Shown here in pieces: positions 17,991-27,381 of a stretch of 64,000 nt of DNA (within the stretch, counting starts at the first letter, position 1; every line of letters starts with the position of its first letter). A model generated the notes under the pieces. It was not told the DNA's origin and did no database searches. It saw nothing but the letters and a program-made list of their open reading frames with translations. This stretch comes from Streptomyces gelaticus (lineage in GTDB: Bacteria; Actinomycetota; Actinomycetes; Streptomycetales; Streptomycetaceae). A program made the translations under genes and the position numbers. The stretch is from NCBI RefSeq assembly GCF_014649535.1, contig NZ_BMTF01000020.1, positions 1 to 64,000 of the forward strand. Direction: 5' to 3'.

Positions 17991-18652
17991 TCCGCGTCCT
18001 GCTCGCCGACGACCAGTCGCTGGTCCGGGCGGGCTTCCGGGCCCTGCTGGACGCCCAGTGCGACATCGAGGTGGCGGGGGAGGCCGCCGACGGCGCAGAA
18101 GCCGTGCGGATGGTGGGCGAACTGCGGCCCGACATCGTGCTGATGGACATCCGGATGCCGCATCTCGACGGCCTCGCCGCCACGCGTGCCATCACGGAGG
18201 ACGCCCGGCTGAACAGCGTCAAGGTGGTCATGCTCACCACCTTCGAGCTCGACGAGTACGTCTTCGAGGCGATCCGGTCCGGGGCTTCCGGCTTTCTCGT
18301 CAAGGACACCGAACCGGACGAACTGCTGCGTGCCGTACGCGCGGTGGTGGGCGGCGACGCTCTGCTCTCGCCCGGGGTCACCCGTCGCCTGATCGCCGAG
18401 TTCGCGGCCCGTTCCAAGGAGCCCGCTGCGGCGACGGGCCTGAGCGAACTCACCGAACGGGAGCGGGAGGTGATGGCGCTCGTCGGTATGGGGCTCTCCA
18501 ACGACGAGATCGCCCGGCGGCTGGTCGTCAGCCCTCTCACCGCCAAGACCCATGTCAGCCGCGCCATGGTGAAGCTGGGCGCTCGCGACCGGGCCCAACT
18601 CGTCGTATTCGCCTACGAGTCGGGGTTGGTGCGACCGGGCTGGCTCGGCTGA
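17987..18652 (+). CDS. NarL/LuxR-family response regulator
   Basis: A 221-residue partner of the preceding kinase. The receiver domain covers residues 1-120, with phospho-acceptor Asp54 (VLMDIRMP) and the K in LVKDTEP. A LuxR-type helix-turn-helix covers about 150-205 (LTEREREVMALVGMGLSNDEIA). The GTGA overlap with the kinase stop implies coupled translation. The inverted repeat at 16653-16672 is a candidate autoregulatory site. Confidence 0.94.
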   Translation: MIRVLLADDQSLVRAGFRALLDAQCDIEVAGEAADGAEAVRMVGELRPDIVLMDIRMPHLDGLAATRAITEDARLNSVKVVMLTTFELDEYVFEAIRSGASGFLVKDTEPDELLRAVRAVVGGDALLSPGVTRRLIAEFAARSKEPAAATGLSELTEREREVMALVGMGLSNDEIARRLVVSPLTAKTHVSRAMVKLGARDRAQLVVFAYESGLVRPGWLG

Positions 18653-18728
18653 CCCCGGCGCATCCCGCCCCGTCCGCTCTCCATGGCTTCGACTGCGCCG
18701 GTGGAGCTCTTCCCGGGGGTTCCGCCGC

Positions 18729-19943
18729 TCACGCGTGGGTCGCGTTGCGGGCTCCGTACCCCAGCACTGCGGCGGCGGTGGCCAGCAGTGCCACCGTGGT
18801 GAGGGCCGTCGGGAGCGAGAACCAGTCGGTCAGGAAGCCGATCGCGGGTGGCCCGAGCAGCATGCCACCGTAGCCCAGCGTCGACGCGGCGGCCACCCCG
18901 CCGGGGCCGGCCAGTTCGCCGGCCCGGCCGACCGCGACCGGGAAGATATTGGCCAGGCCGAGACCGGTGACGGCGAAGCCGAGGAGCGCCGCCCATGTGG
19001 TGGGGGCGAGTGAGCCGAGCAGCATTCCGGCGGTGGCCGTCGCGCCGCCCACGACGAGGGTGCGGGTCTGGCCGAGCCGTTCGAGCAGTGCCGTGCCGCT
19101 GAGCCGGCCCGCCGTCATGGTCAGTGCGAACAAGGAGTAGCCGGCCGCCGCGACGCCGGGACGGGCGTGCAGGTCCTGTTCCAGATGGAGCGCGCCCCAG
19201 TCGGCCAGCGCGCCTTCTCCGTAGGCGGTGCAGAGCGCGATCACACCGAACAGGGCCACCAGCCGGCGGGCCCTTTTGTCCAGCCGTCCTGGCGTTCCGG
19301 AGTCGCCGGCCGCGACCACGGACCGGGGCGCCGGGTGGCGCAGCAGCACCGGCCCCACCGCCGCGGTGACCAGGAGTCCGACCCCGGTCAGGACGAAGAG
19401 GTGGGTGGCGGGGGAGAGGCCGCCCGCGACGAGGCCGCCGAGTCCGGCGCCGACCATCCCGCCGAGGCTGAAGGCCGCGTGGAAGCCGGGCATCACCGGG
19501 CGCCTCAGCGCGGCGACCAGGTCGACCGCGGCGCTGTTCATCGCCACGTTCATCCCGCCGTACGCGGCGCCGAAAACCAGCAGGACCAGGCCGAGCGCGA
19601 GCGCCGAACGCGTATGCGCCGGCAGGGCGATGGCGAGGGAGAGCAGTGCGCCGCAGGCCACGGTCACCGGGTGGCTGCCGAAGCGCCGGCACAGCCGGCC
19701 GGTGAACATCATGGTCACCACCGCCCCGGCGGAGACCCCGAGCAGGGCGAGGCCCAGCGTGGCGGCGGAGGCACCGGTCTGGTGCTTGATGGCCGGGATA
19801 CGGACCACCCAGCCGGCGAAGAGGAAACCGTCGAGGGCGAAGAACACGGTCAGGGCGGTACGGAGGCGGGCCGACGGAGGTGCGGCGGTGTTTCCGCCCG
19901 GTCCCCCCGGCAAAGCCGTCCGCAGTTTGTTTAGTTGCGGCAC
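18729..19943 (-). CDS. MFS transporter
   Basis: A 404-residue major facilitator protein with about twelve hydrophobic segments, resembling the FucP/YfkF-like sugar or drug transporters. The proposed start is GTG at 19943. There is no ribosome site, but TATGCT (19955-19950) lies 6 nt upstream with TTGCGT 18 nt before that, so transcription should begin at the GTG itself (leaderless). A ROK-type inverted repeat overlaps this start, and the divergent gene encodes a ROK repressor, so sugar-responsive repression is likely. Substrate unknown. Confidence 0.85.
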   Translation of the reverse strand: MPQLNKLRTALPGGPGGNTAAPPSARLRTALTVFFALDGFLFAGWVVRIPAIKHQTGASAATLGLALLGVSAGAVVTMMFTGRLCRRFGSHPVTVACGALLSLAIALPAHTRSALALGLVLLVFGAAYGGMNVAMNSAAVDLVAALRRPVMPGFHAAFSLGGMVGAGLGGLVAGGLSPATHLFVLTGVGLLVTAAVGPVLLRHPAPRSVVAAGDSGTPGRLDKRARRLVALFGVIALCTAYGEGALADWGALHLEQDLHARPGVAAAGYSLFALTMTAGRLSGTALLERLGQTRTLVVGGATATAGMLLGSLAPTTWAALLGFAVTGLGLANIFPVAVGRAGELAGPGGVAAASTLGYGGMLLGPPAIGFLTDWFSLPTALTTVALLATAAAVLGYGARNATHA

Positions 19944-19948
19944 AAACT
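19924..19948. promoter_or_regulatory. Putative ROK/XylR-type operator over the MFS start
   Basis: AGTTTGT (19924-19930) and ACAAACT (19942-19948) form an inverted repeat with an 11-nt spacer. The half-site resembles known XylR-type ROK operators (AGTTTGTTT). It covers the predicted transcription start and first codons of the MFS gene. Confidence 0.65.
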
Positions 19949-20051
19949 CAGCATAGGGGCGCAGCGACAATGGACGCAAGACGGTCGGCAGGGGTGCATC
20001 CGCGCCACCGGGGCGTCGGGCGTACCTCCGGACCATGGGAGACTCGCCCCC

Positions 20052-21266
20052 ATGAACGGCAAGGTGTCCACCACCCGGACAAAGTTGGAGAGGGGCCGCA
20101 GCGCGCTCGGACCCGCGCTGGAACTGGTCCACACCGGACGCGCGCCCACCCGCGCCGTACTCACCTCCGAGCTCGGCGTCACCCGGGCGACGGCCGGAGC
20201 GGTCGCCGCGGAACTGGAGGCGCTCGGTCTGATCCGGGTCGATTCCCGGCCGGGCTCCGCCGCCGGCTCGCAGGGCCGCCCCTCGCACCGGCTGTCGGTC
20301 CGCGAGTCCGGACCGGTCGCCATCGCCGCTCAGGTGCACGCCGACGGATTCCGTGCCGCGCTCGTCGGGCTGGGCGGACGGCTGGTGGCCACCGCTCCCG
20401 GCTGTGTCACCGTCACGGCCGACCCGGCGCAGGTCATCGGTGAAGTGGTCGACGACTGCGCCCGGTTGCTGCGGGACAGCGGACTGCGCTGCGTCGGTGC
20501 GGGGCTCGCGGTGCCGTCGGCGGTCGCCGAACCGGAGGGCACCGCGCTCAACCCGCTGCACATCGCCTGGCCGGCCGGCGCCCCGGTGAGCGAGATCTTC
20601 GCCGACTGCGTACGTGAAGCGGGCATCCCCGGACCGGCGTTCACCGGGAACGACGTCAACCTCGCCGCGCTCGCCGAACACCGGCACGGCGCGGGCCGCG
20701 GCGCCCAGCATCTGCTCTGTGTGGCCACCGGCCACCGGGGCGTGGGCGGCGCCCTGGTCCTCGACGGCCGTCTGCACACCGGGAGTTCGGGCCTCGCGCT
20801 GGAGGTGGGTCATCTCACGGTGAACCCCGAGGGGCGACCCTGCCACTGCGGCGGGCGCGGCTGCCTGGACGTCGAGACCGACCCGCTCGCCTTCCTCGTC
20901 GCCGCCCGTCGCGAACCCGGTCCGGAGGAATCGCTGCTCAAGCAGGCCGGCGATCTGCTGCGCACGGAGTACGAGGACGCGGCGGTGCGCGGCGCGGCCG
21001 AGGAGCTGATCGACCGGCTCGGCCTCGGGCTCGCCGGACTGGTCAACATCCTCAACCCGGACCGCATCATCCTCGGCGGACTGCACCGCGCCCTGCTCGA
21101 CGCGGACCCGGAGCGGCTGCGTGCGGTGGTCGCCGACCGCAGCCTGTGGGGACGGAGCGGCAGCGTGCCGATCCTGCCGTGCACGCTCGACCACAACAGC
21201 TTGGTGGGCGCGGCGGAGCTGGCCTGGCAGCCGGTGCTGGACGATCCGCTGGCCGCGTTGGCCTGA
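20052..21266 (+). CDS. ROK-family transcriptional repressor
   Basis: A 404-residue regulator with an N-terminal winged helix (about residues 20-70, RAVLTSELGVTRATAGAVAAELEALGLI) joined to a ROK sugar-binding domain. The ROK zinc cluster CHCGGRGC lies near residue 265. The ATG at 20052 begins about 108 bp from the divergent MFS start. It resembles NagC/XylR-type regulators. The operator at 19924-19948 has the half-site expected for this family. Confidence 0.9.
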   Translation: MNGKVSTTRTKLERGRSALGPALELVHTGRAPTRAVLTSELGVTRATAGAVAAELEALGLIRVDSRPGSAAGSQGRPSHRLSVRESGPVAIAAQVHADGFRAALVGLGGRLVATAPGCVTVTADPAQVIGEVVDDCARLLRDSGLRCVGAGLAVPSAVAEPEGTALNPLHIAWPAGAPVSEIFADCVREAGIPGPAFTGNDVNLAALAEHRHGAGRGAQHLLCVATGHRGVGGALVLDGRLHTGSSGLALEVGHLTVNPEGRPCHCGGRGCLDVETDPLAFLVAARREPGPEESLLKQAGDLLRTEYEDAAVRGAAEELIDRLGLGLAGLVNILNPDRIILGGLHRALLDADPERLRAVVADRSLWGRSGSVPILPCTLDHNSLVGAAELAWQPVLDDPLAALA

Positions 21267-21585
21267 CGGAGGATCCGGCCGTTCCACGCCCCTCGGGCCC
21301 CCGGCGCCGGAGCCCCCGCCACTGCCGTCCCTCGCCGAGCCGCCCCGCTCCGGGGCTTCCTCGCCATGCCTCCGGGGCCGCCCCCCGGACACAAGGGCGC
21401 GCACTGGTTCACCGGGGAGCCCTCGCCCCGGTCCCCGCCGGGAGCAGCCGCGAAAACGCCGCGTACTCCCGAGGAGGTACACGCACGGCCGCTGGCCGTA
21501 CAACGACCCGGACCCCCTCCCCGGGCGAGGCTCGGAAGCGTCAGGAAAACCTGAACGCCAACCCGAACCGAGGGAGCTGACCGAG

Positions 21586-21876
21586 GTGAACACCCTGGTG
21601 CACAGCGGTGGACCCGGGCCCTGGATCCTCCTCTTCCCACTCTTCTGGGCGGTCGTCGTCCTCGGCGGCGTCACCCTGCTGCGCCGTACCGCCGGGCGCG
21701 GCCGACGAGGCCCCTGGCAGGCCCGCACCACCCAGGAGGCTCCCGCCGAGCCGTCACCGATCGCCCTGCTCGGGCGGCGCTTCGCGGCCGGGGAGATCGA
21801 CGAGGACGAGTACTGGCGCCGACTCTCCGTCCTGGACGAACAGTTCGGCCGCGGCAGCAGGGGAGGCGCCGCATGA
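21586..21876 (+). CDS. SHOCT-domain membrane protein
   Basis: A 96-residue protein with one N-terminal transmembrane helix (about residues 12-33) and a C-terminal SHOCT motif (LLGRRFAAGEIDEDEYWRRLSVL). The GTG at 21586 follows AGGGAG by about 9 nt. It overlaps the ABC ATPase gene by 4 bp (ATGA), so the two are translated together. The SHOCT unit is usually an oligomerisation tail; a link to the ABC system is inferred from the overlap. The 320 bp between the ROK gene and this start hold no convincing gene. Confidence 0.82.
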   Translation: MNTLVHSGGPGPWILLFPLFWAVVVLGGVTLLRRTAGRGRRGPWQARTTQEAPAEPSPIALLGRRFAAGEIDEDEYWRRLSVLDEQFGRGSRGGAA

Positions 21877-22661
21877 CCACCACCGTCCCGACTCCCGGAC
21901 CCGCTCCCACGTCCGCTCCCGCGCCCGCCGCCCGGGTCGTCGACGCCGTGAAGCTCTACGGCACGGGCGACACCCGGGTCAGGGCCCTGGACAGGGTGAG
22001 CGTCGACTTCCCGGCCGGACGGTTCACAGCCATCATGGGCCCCTCCGGATCCGGCAAATCCACCCTGATGCACTGCGCCGCCGGTCTCGACACGCTCACC
22101 TCGGGCTCCGCCTTCATCGGCGGCACCGACATCAGCGCGCTCGACGACCGCAGGCTCACCCTGCTGCGCCGACGGCGGATCGGCTTTGTCTTCCAGTCCT
22201 TCAACCTCCTGCCGACGCTCACCGTCGCCGAGAACATCACCCTTCCGCTCGACCTCGCGGGGGAGCGGCCCGACCAGGAGTGGCTCGACGCCCTCGTCGA
22301 CACCGTCGGGCTGCGGGACCGGCTGCGTCACCGGCCCGGCGAACTCTCCGGCGGGCAGCAGCAGCGGGTGGCGGTGGCACGGGCCTTCGCGGGCAGCCCC
22401 GATGTCGTCTTCGCCGACGAACCGACCGGCAACCTCGACTCCCGCTCCGGCCAGGAAGTGCTCCGGCTGCTCGGCCGCACCGTCCGGCAGACCGCCCGTA
22501 CCGTCGTGATGGTCACGCACGACCCGGTCGCCGCCGCCCACGCGGACGAGGTCGTCTTCCTCGCCGACGGCCGACTCGTGGACCGGATGCCCGACCCCAC
22601 GGCGGAGCGCGTGCTCGACCGCTTCAAGTCCCTCGCCCCGCACACCTCGGGCGGGCGGTGA
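21873..22661 (+). CDS. ABC transporter ATP-binding protein (MacB/LolD type)
   Basis: A 262-residue ATPase. Walker A GPSGSGKST is at residues 56-64, the Q-loop FVFQSFNLLPTLT near 105, signature LSGGQQQ near 160, and Walker B VVFADEPTGNLDSRSG near 180. The last motif and the FtsX-type permease gene that follows place it in the MacB/LolD subfamily. A proline/alanine-rich N-terminal extension of about 25 residues precedes the domain. The permease partner in this locus is broken, so this ATPase may be orphaned. Confidence 0.92.
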   Translation: MTTTVPTPGPAPTSAPAPAARVVDAVKLYGTGDTRVRALDRVSVDFPAGRFTAIMGPSGSGKSTLMHCAAGLDTLTSGSAFIGGTDISALDDRRLTLLRRRRIGFVFQSFNLLPTLTVAENITLPLDLAGERPDQEWLDALVDTVGLRDRLRHRPGELSGGQQQRVAVARAFAGSPDVVFADEPTGNLDSRSGQEVLRLLGRTVRQTARTVVMVTHDPVAAAHADEVVFLADGRLVDRMPDPTAERVLDRFKSLAPHTSGGR

Positions 22662-22665
22662 CGGC

Positions 22666-24295
22666 ATGAACGGCACCAGCGCCTCCGTACGCCTGAGCAT
22701 CGCCTCGCTCCGCACCCACAAGCGCCGCTTCGCCGGTACGTTCGTCGCCGTCCTGCTCGGCGTCGCGTTCCTCACCGGAACGCTCGTCATGGGCGACACC
22801 CTGCGCGCGAGCTTCGACACCCTGTTCGCCGACGCCAACGCCGGAACCGACGCCGTCGTACGCGGCTCCGACGTGGTCACCGTCGCCGGTGAGACCCAGG
22901 GCACCCGGCAGCCGGTCGGCACCGCACTCCTGAAGCGGATCGAGCGGACGCCCGGCGTCGCGGCGGCGGCCCGCGACATCCAGGGCGCCGGCCAGCTCAT
23001 CGGCGCCGACAACAGACCCATCGGCGGCCAGGGACCGCCCACCCTCGCCGGCAACTGGATCGGCGACCCGGAACTCAACCCGTACCGGCTCGCCGCAGGC
23101 CGTGCCCCGGCCGCCCCCGGCGAGGTCGTCGTCAACCGCGGCACCGCCGAACGGGGCGGTCTCAGGATCGGCGACACGACCGTGCTGCGCACCCCCGACC
23201 CCGTACACGTCAGAATCGTCGGTCTGGCCACCTTCGGTGGCCAGGACGGCATGGGGCAGGTCACCTACACGGCCATGACACAGGCCGACGCCGAGAAGTA
23301 CCTCACGCCGAAACCCGGTCAGGCATCGGCCATCCAGGTCCGGGCCGACCCCGGCACCAGCCAGCGCGAACTCGTCGACGCGCTGCGGCCGGTGCTGCCC
23401 GAGGGCGTCGAGGCCATCACCGGGCAGGCCGCGGCCGCCGAGAACCGGGACATGGTCTCCGGTGCCTTCCTCGGCCTGTTCACCACGCTGCTGCTGGTGT
23501 TCTCGGGCATCGTGCTGCTCGTTCTCCATCCACAACACCTTCGCGATCGTGGTCGCCCAGCGGACCCGCGAGAACGCCCTGCTCCGCGCTCTCGGTGCCG
23601 CACGCCACCAGGTCCTCGCCTCGACGCTCGCGGAGGCGGGCGCGGTCGCCGTGATCGCCTCCGCCGCGGGCCTGGCCGGAGGCATCGGTGTCGCCGCCGG
23701 ACTCCAGGCGCTCTTCCCCGCCGCCGGATTCCCCTTCCCCGACGGCTCGTTGGTGATCGGCGCCGTCTCGCTGCTGCTGCCGCTCGCGGTGGGTGTTCTG
23801 GTCTGTCTCGGCTCCGCCGTCCTGCCCGCCGTCCGGGCCGGGCGCACCGCTCCGCTCGCGGCCCTGCGCGAGAGTGCCGTCGACGACTCCGGGGCGTCCC
23901 GGACGAGGGTCCTCGCCGGTCTGCTGGCCCTCGCCGTACTGATCGCCCTGCTGGGCATCGCCAACACGCTCACCCTCGCCCTGCACGAACGGACCAGGGA
24001 GATGGGCCTGTTGCGGGCGGTGGGACAGACCAGGAGCCAGTTGCGCTCGATGGTCCGCTGGGAATCCGTCCTGGTGGCCGCGTTCGGCACGGCGGGCGGT
24101 CTGCTGCTCGGCGGCCTCCTCGGCCGGGTGCTGGTCGAGGCGTCCGCGGGCGACACCGCCGTGGTCTTCGACCTCCCGCCGCTGCGGCTCCTGCTGGTCG
24201 CCCTCGTGGGGATCGCCGCCGGAGTGCTGGCGGGCCGGCGTCCGGCCCGGCGGGCGGCTCGGCTGAACGTTCTCCGCGCGATCGCCGCCGAGTAG
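22666..24295 (+). pseudogene. FtsX/MacB-type permease, frameshifted and internally deleted
   Basis: The frame from ATG 22666 reads as the normal start of a large FtsX-like permease (cytoplasmic leader, TM1 VLLGVAFLTGTLVMGD, extracellular domain, TM2). Near 23520 the reading moves to another frame: the first frame loses homology after GIVLLV, while the other continues with FSIHNTFAIVVAQRTREN to a stop at 24295. A second lesion lies near 23915, where GASRTRVLAG, normally the end of the first half, joins directly to LLALAVLIALLGIANTL, the penultimate TM of the second half. About 300 residues, including the second extracellular domain, are missing. Third-position G/C is still intact, so decay is recent. 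A sequencing error could explain the frameshift but not the deletion. Confidence 0.8.
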
Positions 24296-24381
24296 CGGAC
24301 GGCGGAGAGGTGCGGGGCCGCCGTCCGGCGACCCGTCCCTCGCCGCCGTGCCAGGACCTCCCGCCGGGAGGCCGCGGCACG

Positions 24382-24903
24382 TCAGCCGACCACCGCCGAC
24401 CGTGCGACGGAAGGTGTGCCGCTCTCCAGATATGTGAGAGCGCCCAGCTCGAACGGCCCGTCCGTGGTGGCCCCGTACACCGGGTGGGGCGGGAGCGGAG
24501 CGCACCGCGCAGGCGCCGGAAGGGTGAACCAGACGACCTTTCCGGCCCCGCCCCTCGGGCGGACCCCCCAGCTCTCGCTGACCGCGGCGATCAGTGCGAG
24601 CCCGCGCCCGGACGTACTGGACGCGCCGGCCTCGCGCACGATCGGCAGCCGTGGGTCGTGGTCATGGACGGACACCGTCAGCCGTTCGAGCAGCAGCTCG
24701 ATCTCGACGGTGCATGACTTGTCCGGCCGGGCGTGCCGGTGGACGTTGGTCAGCAGTTCTGTGACGCCGAGCGCCGCCGGGTCGATCAAAGGATCGAGGT
24801 GCCAGTAGCGCAGCTGCGCCGAGATGATTCTGCGGACCTGTCCGATCCGCGACGGCAGGGCCTGGAGCTCCACCGTGCAGTGCCTGCTTGGCTCGCTGAT
24901 CAC
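24382..24903 (-). CDS. HATPase-fold (anti-sigma-factor-like) ATP-binding protein
   Basis: A 173-residue GHKL ATPase domain of the RsbW-like class common in Streptomyces. The N box is ALGVTELLTNVHRHA near residue 55 and the G box GRGLALIAAVSESWG near 110. The GTG at 24903 has GGGGAG 9 nt upstream and is preferred to an ATG at 24996. Such proteins bind sigma or anti-anti-sigma partners, but none is encoded nearby and no target can be named. Confidence 0.85.
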   Translation of the reverse strand: MISEPSRHCTVELQALPSRIGQVRRIISAQLRYWHLDPLIDPAALGVTELLTNVHRHARPDKSCTVEIELLLERLTVSVHDHDPRLPIVREAGASSTSGRGLALIAAVSESWGVRPRGGAGKVVWFTLPAPARCAPLPPHPVYGATTDGPFELGALTYLESGTPSVARSAVVG

Positions 24904-25090
24904 GGCTGCGACTCCCCGAAATAGGTCCGGAAGAAGACGAAGGAACGGATCCAGCAGCCGGCCGACTGCTGATTCGGCCCCGGCGGCGTGGATCACAGGG
25001 TCACCGTCGGTGAACCATGAGTGACGTGTCCAATGTCACCCAGGGGCCACTGTTCCGCAACTCGCGGCCCTTCCGGTGCCGCCACCCGGG

Positions 25091-25408
25091 TCAGGTCATC
25101 CGCCCGCCGGCGCTGCGCAGCGTCTCCAGGAAGCGACGGGCCGGGCCGGCCCGGTCCGGACCCCGGTTGCGCTGCCCCATCGTCAGCCGGTACCGCGTCC
25201 CGTTGAGGCGGGCCACGGCCGCACCGGCCCCGGCGAACCACGGCCTGCCCGCGCTCACCGTCACCACCGGGGCGCTGTCGATCTCCCGCCCGTTGCTGGT
25301 CAGCAGGGCCAGCCTGCCGTCCTTGACGATCACCTGCCCGGCCCTCGTGAGCGAGCGGGCCCACCGCTCGATCCGTACCCCCGTCGCACTGAACTCCGTT
25401 TCCGGCAT
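25091..25408 (-). CDS. Conserved hypothetical protein (105 aa)
   Basis: A small soluble protein without recognised catalytic motifs. It reads like a single beta-rich domain (VIVKDGRLALLTSNGREIDSAPV), with basic C-terminal residues. The ATG at 25408 follows GAAGGGGG. It precedes the HATPase gene in the same direction with a 187-bp gap. I recall close relatives in Streptomyces but no function. Confidence 0.7.
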   Translation of the reverse strand: MPETEFSATGVRIERWARSLTRAGQVIVKDGRLALLTSNGREIDSAPVVTVSAGRPWFAGAGAAVARLNGTRYRLTMGQRNRGPDRAGPARRFLETLRSAGGRMT

Positions 25409-25614
25409 GGTTGCTTCGCCCCCTTCGTGACACTTCTGATGGGAAGTCTGCACAAACCGGGACCGACGCGCCAGGCCGCGTCACGGTCGAAGCTCCGGTC
25501 GCCGGGCCCGTCGACGCCAAGGCAGGGCTATGGAGCACCAAAGTGAACATTTGTGCAGGTGGGGGGAATAGGTTGGGGGTGCAGAGTGGCGGTGACACGA
25601 GGAGGAGCGCGCTG

Positions 25615-26745
25615 ATGGGCACCGAAGAGCACGGAGCCGGCGGCCGGGCCGCGGCGACGATCGACATCGACCGTTCCGACGCCGGGTACCGGGCCTGGCT
25701 GAAGGAGGCGGTGCGCAAGGTCCAGGCCGACGCCAACCGCTCCGCCGACACCCATCTGCTGCGCTTCCCGCTCCCCGAGGCATGGGGCATCGACCTCTAT
25801 CTCAAGGACGAGTCGACGCACCCCACCGGCAGCCTCAAGCACCGGCTGGCCCGCTCGCTCTTCCTCTACGGCCTCTGCAACGGCTGGATCCGGCCGGGCA
25901 AGCCGGTGATCGAGGCGTCCAGCGGTTCGACGGCCGTCTCCGAGGCGTACTTCGCCAAGCTGATCGGTGTGCCGTTCATCGCCGTGATGCCCCGCACCAC
26001 CAGCCCCGAGAAGTGCCGGCTGATCGAATTCCATGGCGGCCGATGTCACTTCGTGGACGACTCGCGGAAGATGTACGAGGAGTCGGCCACGCTCGCCGCG
26101 GAGACCGGCGGACACTACATGGACCAGTTCACCTACGCCGAGCGGGCCACCGACTGGCGCGGCAACAACAACATCGCCGAGTCGATCTACCAGCAGCTGA
26201 GGCTGGAACGCTACCCGGAGCCGACGTGGATCGTCGCCACCGCCGGAACCGGCGGCACCTCGGCGACCGTCGCCCGCTATGTGCACTACATGCAGTTCGA
26301 CACCCGGATCTGTGTGCCCGACCCGGAGAACTCCTGCTTCTTCGACGGCTGGACCAACCACAACCCCCTGGCCACCAGCGACTGCGGCTCCCGGATCGAG
26401 GGCATCGGCAGGCCCCGGATGGAACCGAGCTTCGTGCCCGGGGCCATCGACCGGATGATGAAGGTGCCGGACGCGGCGAGCATCGCGGCGGTGCGCGCCC
26501 TGGAGAAGGCCATCGGCCGCAAGGCCGGCGGCTCCACCGGCACCGGACTGTGGAGCGCATTCAAACTGGTCGCCGAAATGGTCGGGCAGGGCAGCACGGG
26601 CAGCGTCGTCACCCTGATCTGCGATCCGGGCGACCGCTATCTCGACAAGTACTACTCCGACGGCTGGCTCGCCGAACAGGGCCTGGACATCGCTCCGTAC
26701 ACCGAGACCATCGACTCCTTCCTGGCCGACGGCAACTGGCCCTGA
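25615..26745 (+). CDS. PLP-dependent cysteine synthase-family enzyme (Cds1-like)
   Basis: A 376-residue fold-type II PLP enzyme. The PLP lysine is Lys75 in PTGSLKHR, the substrate loop is SSGSTAVS near 100, and the phosphate loop is TAGTGGTSATV near 210. The overall pattern, including the C-terminal extension, matches the actinobacterial Cds1 group (cysteine desulfhydrase) better than CysK/CysM. The ATG at 25615 has GGAGGAG before it. It should release or add sulfide from cysteine-like substrates; the direction is not fixed by sequence. Confidence 0.85.
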   Translation: MGTEEHGAGGRAAATIDIDRSDAGYRAWLKEAVRKVQADANRSADTHLLRFPLPEAWGIDLYLKDESTHPTGSLKHRLARSLFLYGLCNGWIRPGKPVIEASSGSTAVSEAYFAKLIGVPFIAVMPRTTSPEKCRLIEFHGGRCHFVDDSRKMYEESATLAAETGGHYMDQFTYAERATDWRGNNNIAESIYQQLRLERYPEPTWIVATAGTGGTSATVARYVHYMQFDTRICVPDPENSCFFDGWTNHNPLATSDCGSRIEGIGRPRMEPSFVPGAIDRMMKVPDAASIAAVRALEKAIGRKAGGSTGTGLWSAFKLVAEMVGQGSTGSVVTLICDPGDRYLDKYYSDGWLAEQGLDIAPYTETIDSFLADGNWP

Positions 26746-26784
26746 CCACCGGGGCGCAGACCGGCCCGCCCGGTGCGGCGGCGC

Positions 26785-27264
26785 TCACGCCGCGGACCCG
26801 GTCAGCCGCCGGTCGAGATTGCGCACCGCGTCCCGGAAGGAGCGGCCCATCCCCGGCCGGGCCAGCCGCAGGGCGAGGCGGAAGGGTGCGGAGCCGTCGG
26901 CGGCGAACGTCCACCGCACCCGCGTCCCGGTACCGGCCGGGGTGAGCCGCCACTCCTCCAACAGGGCCCGCATGCCAGGGGCGTTGGTCCGGTCGGCCCG
27001 GTAGGCGTACCGCTTGCCGGGCTCCGCCGCCATGATCGTCTCGCTGATCACGAAGCCGCCCTTGAGCCGGACCTCGCGGCCCGCACCGCCCGCGGTGGGC
27101 CGGGCGGCCGTCACCGCCGTGAACCAGCCCGGCCAGCCCGGTACGTCATCGGCGAGGGCGCGGTAGACGTCCTCGGGGGCGGCGGACACCTCGGCGGCGA
27201 AGACCAGCCGCAGCGGAGCGGTTTCTGTGAACTCGACGTCCACGGAGCGGAGTCGGCGTGGCAT
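26785..27264 (-). CDS. SRPBCC-family protein (START/Bet v1-like)
   Basis: A 159-residue single-domain protein of the polyketide-cyclase/dehydrase type lipid-binding fold (FAAEVSAAPEDVYRALADDVPGW at the start, RVRWTFAADG late). It has no catalytic motif that fixes a role. The ATG at 27264 follows GGGAGGTG. A second SRPBCC protein lies upstream on the same strand, so this is a pair of related genes. Confidence 0.8.
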   Translation of the reverse strand: MPRRLRSVDVEFTETAPLRLVFAAEVSAAPEDVYRALADDVPGWPGWFTAVTAARPTAGGAGREVRLKGGFVISETIMAAEPGKRYAYRADRTNAPGMRALLEEWRLTPAGTGTRVRWTFAADGSAPFRLALRLARPGMGRSFRDAVRNLDRRLTGSAA

Positions 27265-27381
27265 GGAACGCACCTCCCGTGCGGTCGGCGGCGGACGGGG
27301 TCGCGCACACCATAGCTGACACATCGTCAGGTGTCGCCGTTCGTGCGTACGTCAGGAGCACCGTCCGCACCGGATCGCCCG

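Noticed and set aside
18729..23264. Very long minus-strand open frame of 1511 codons
   Set aside because: Only its last 405 codons (the MFS gene) have coding bias and homology; the rest is antisense to the ROK, ABC and permease genes.
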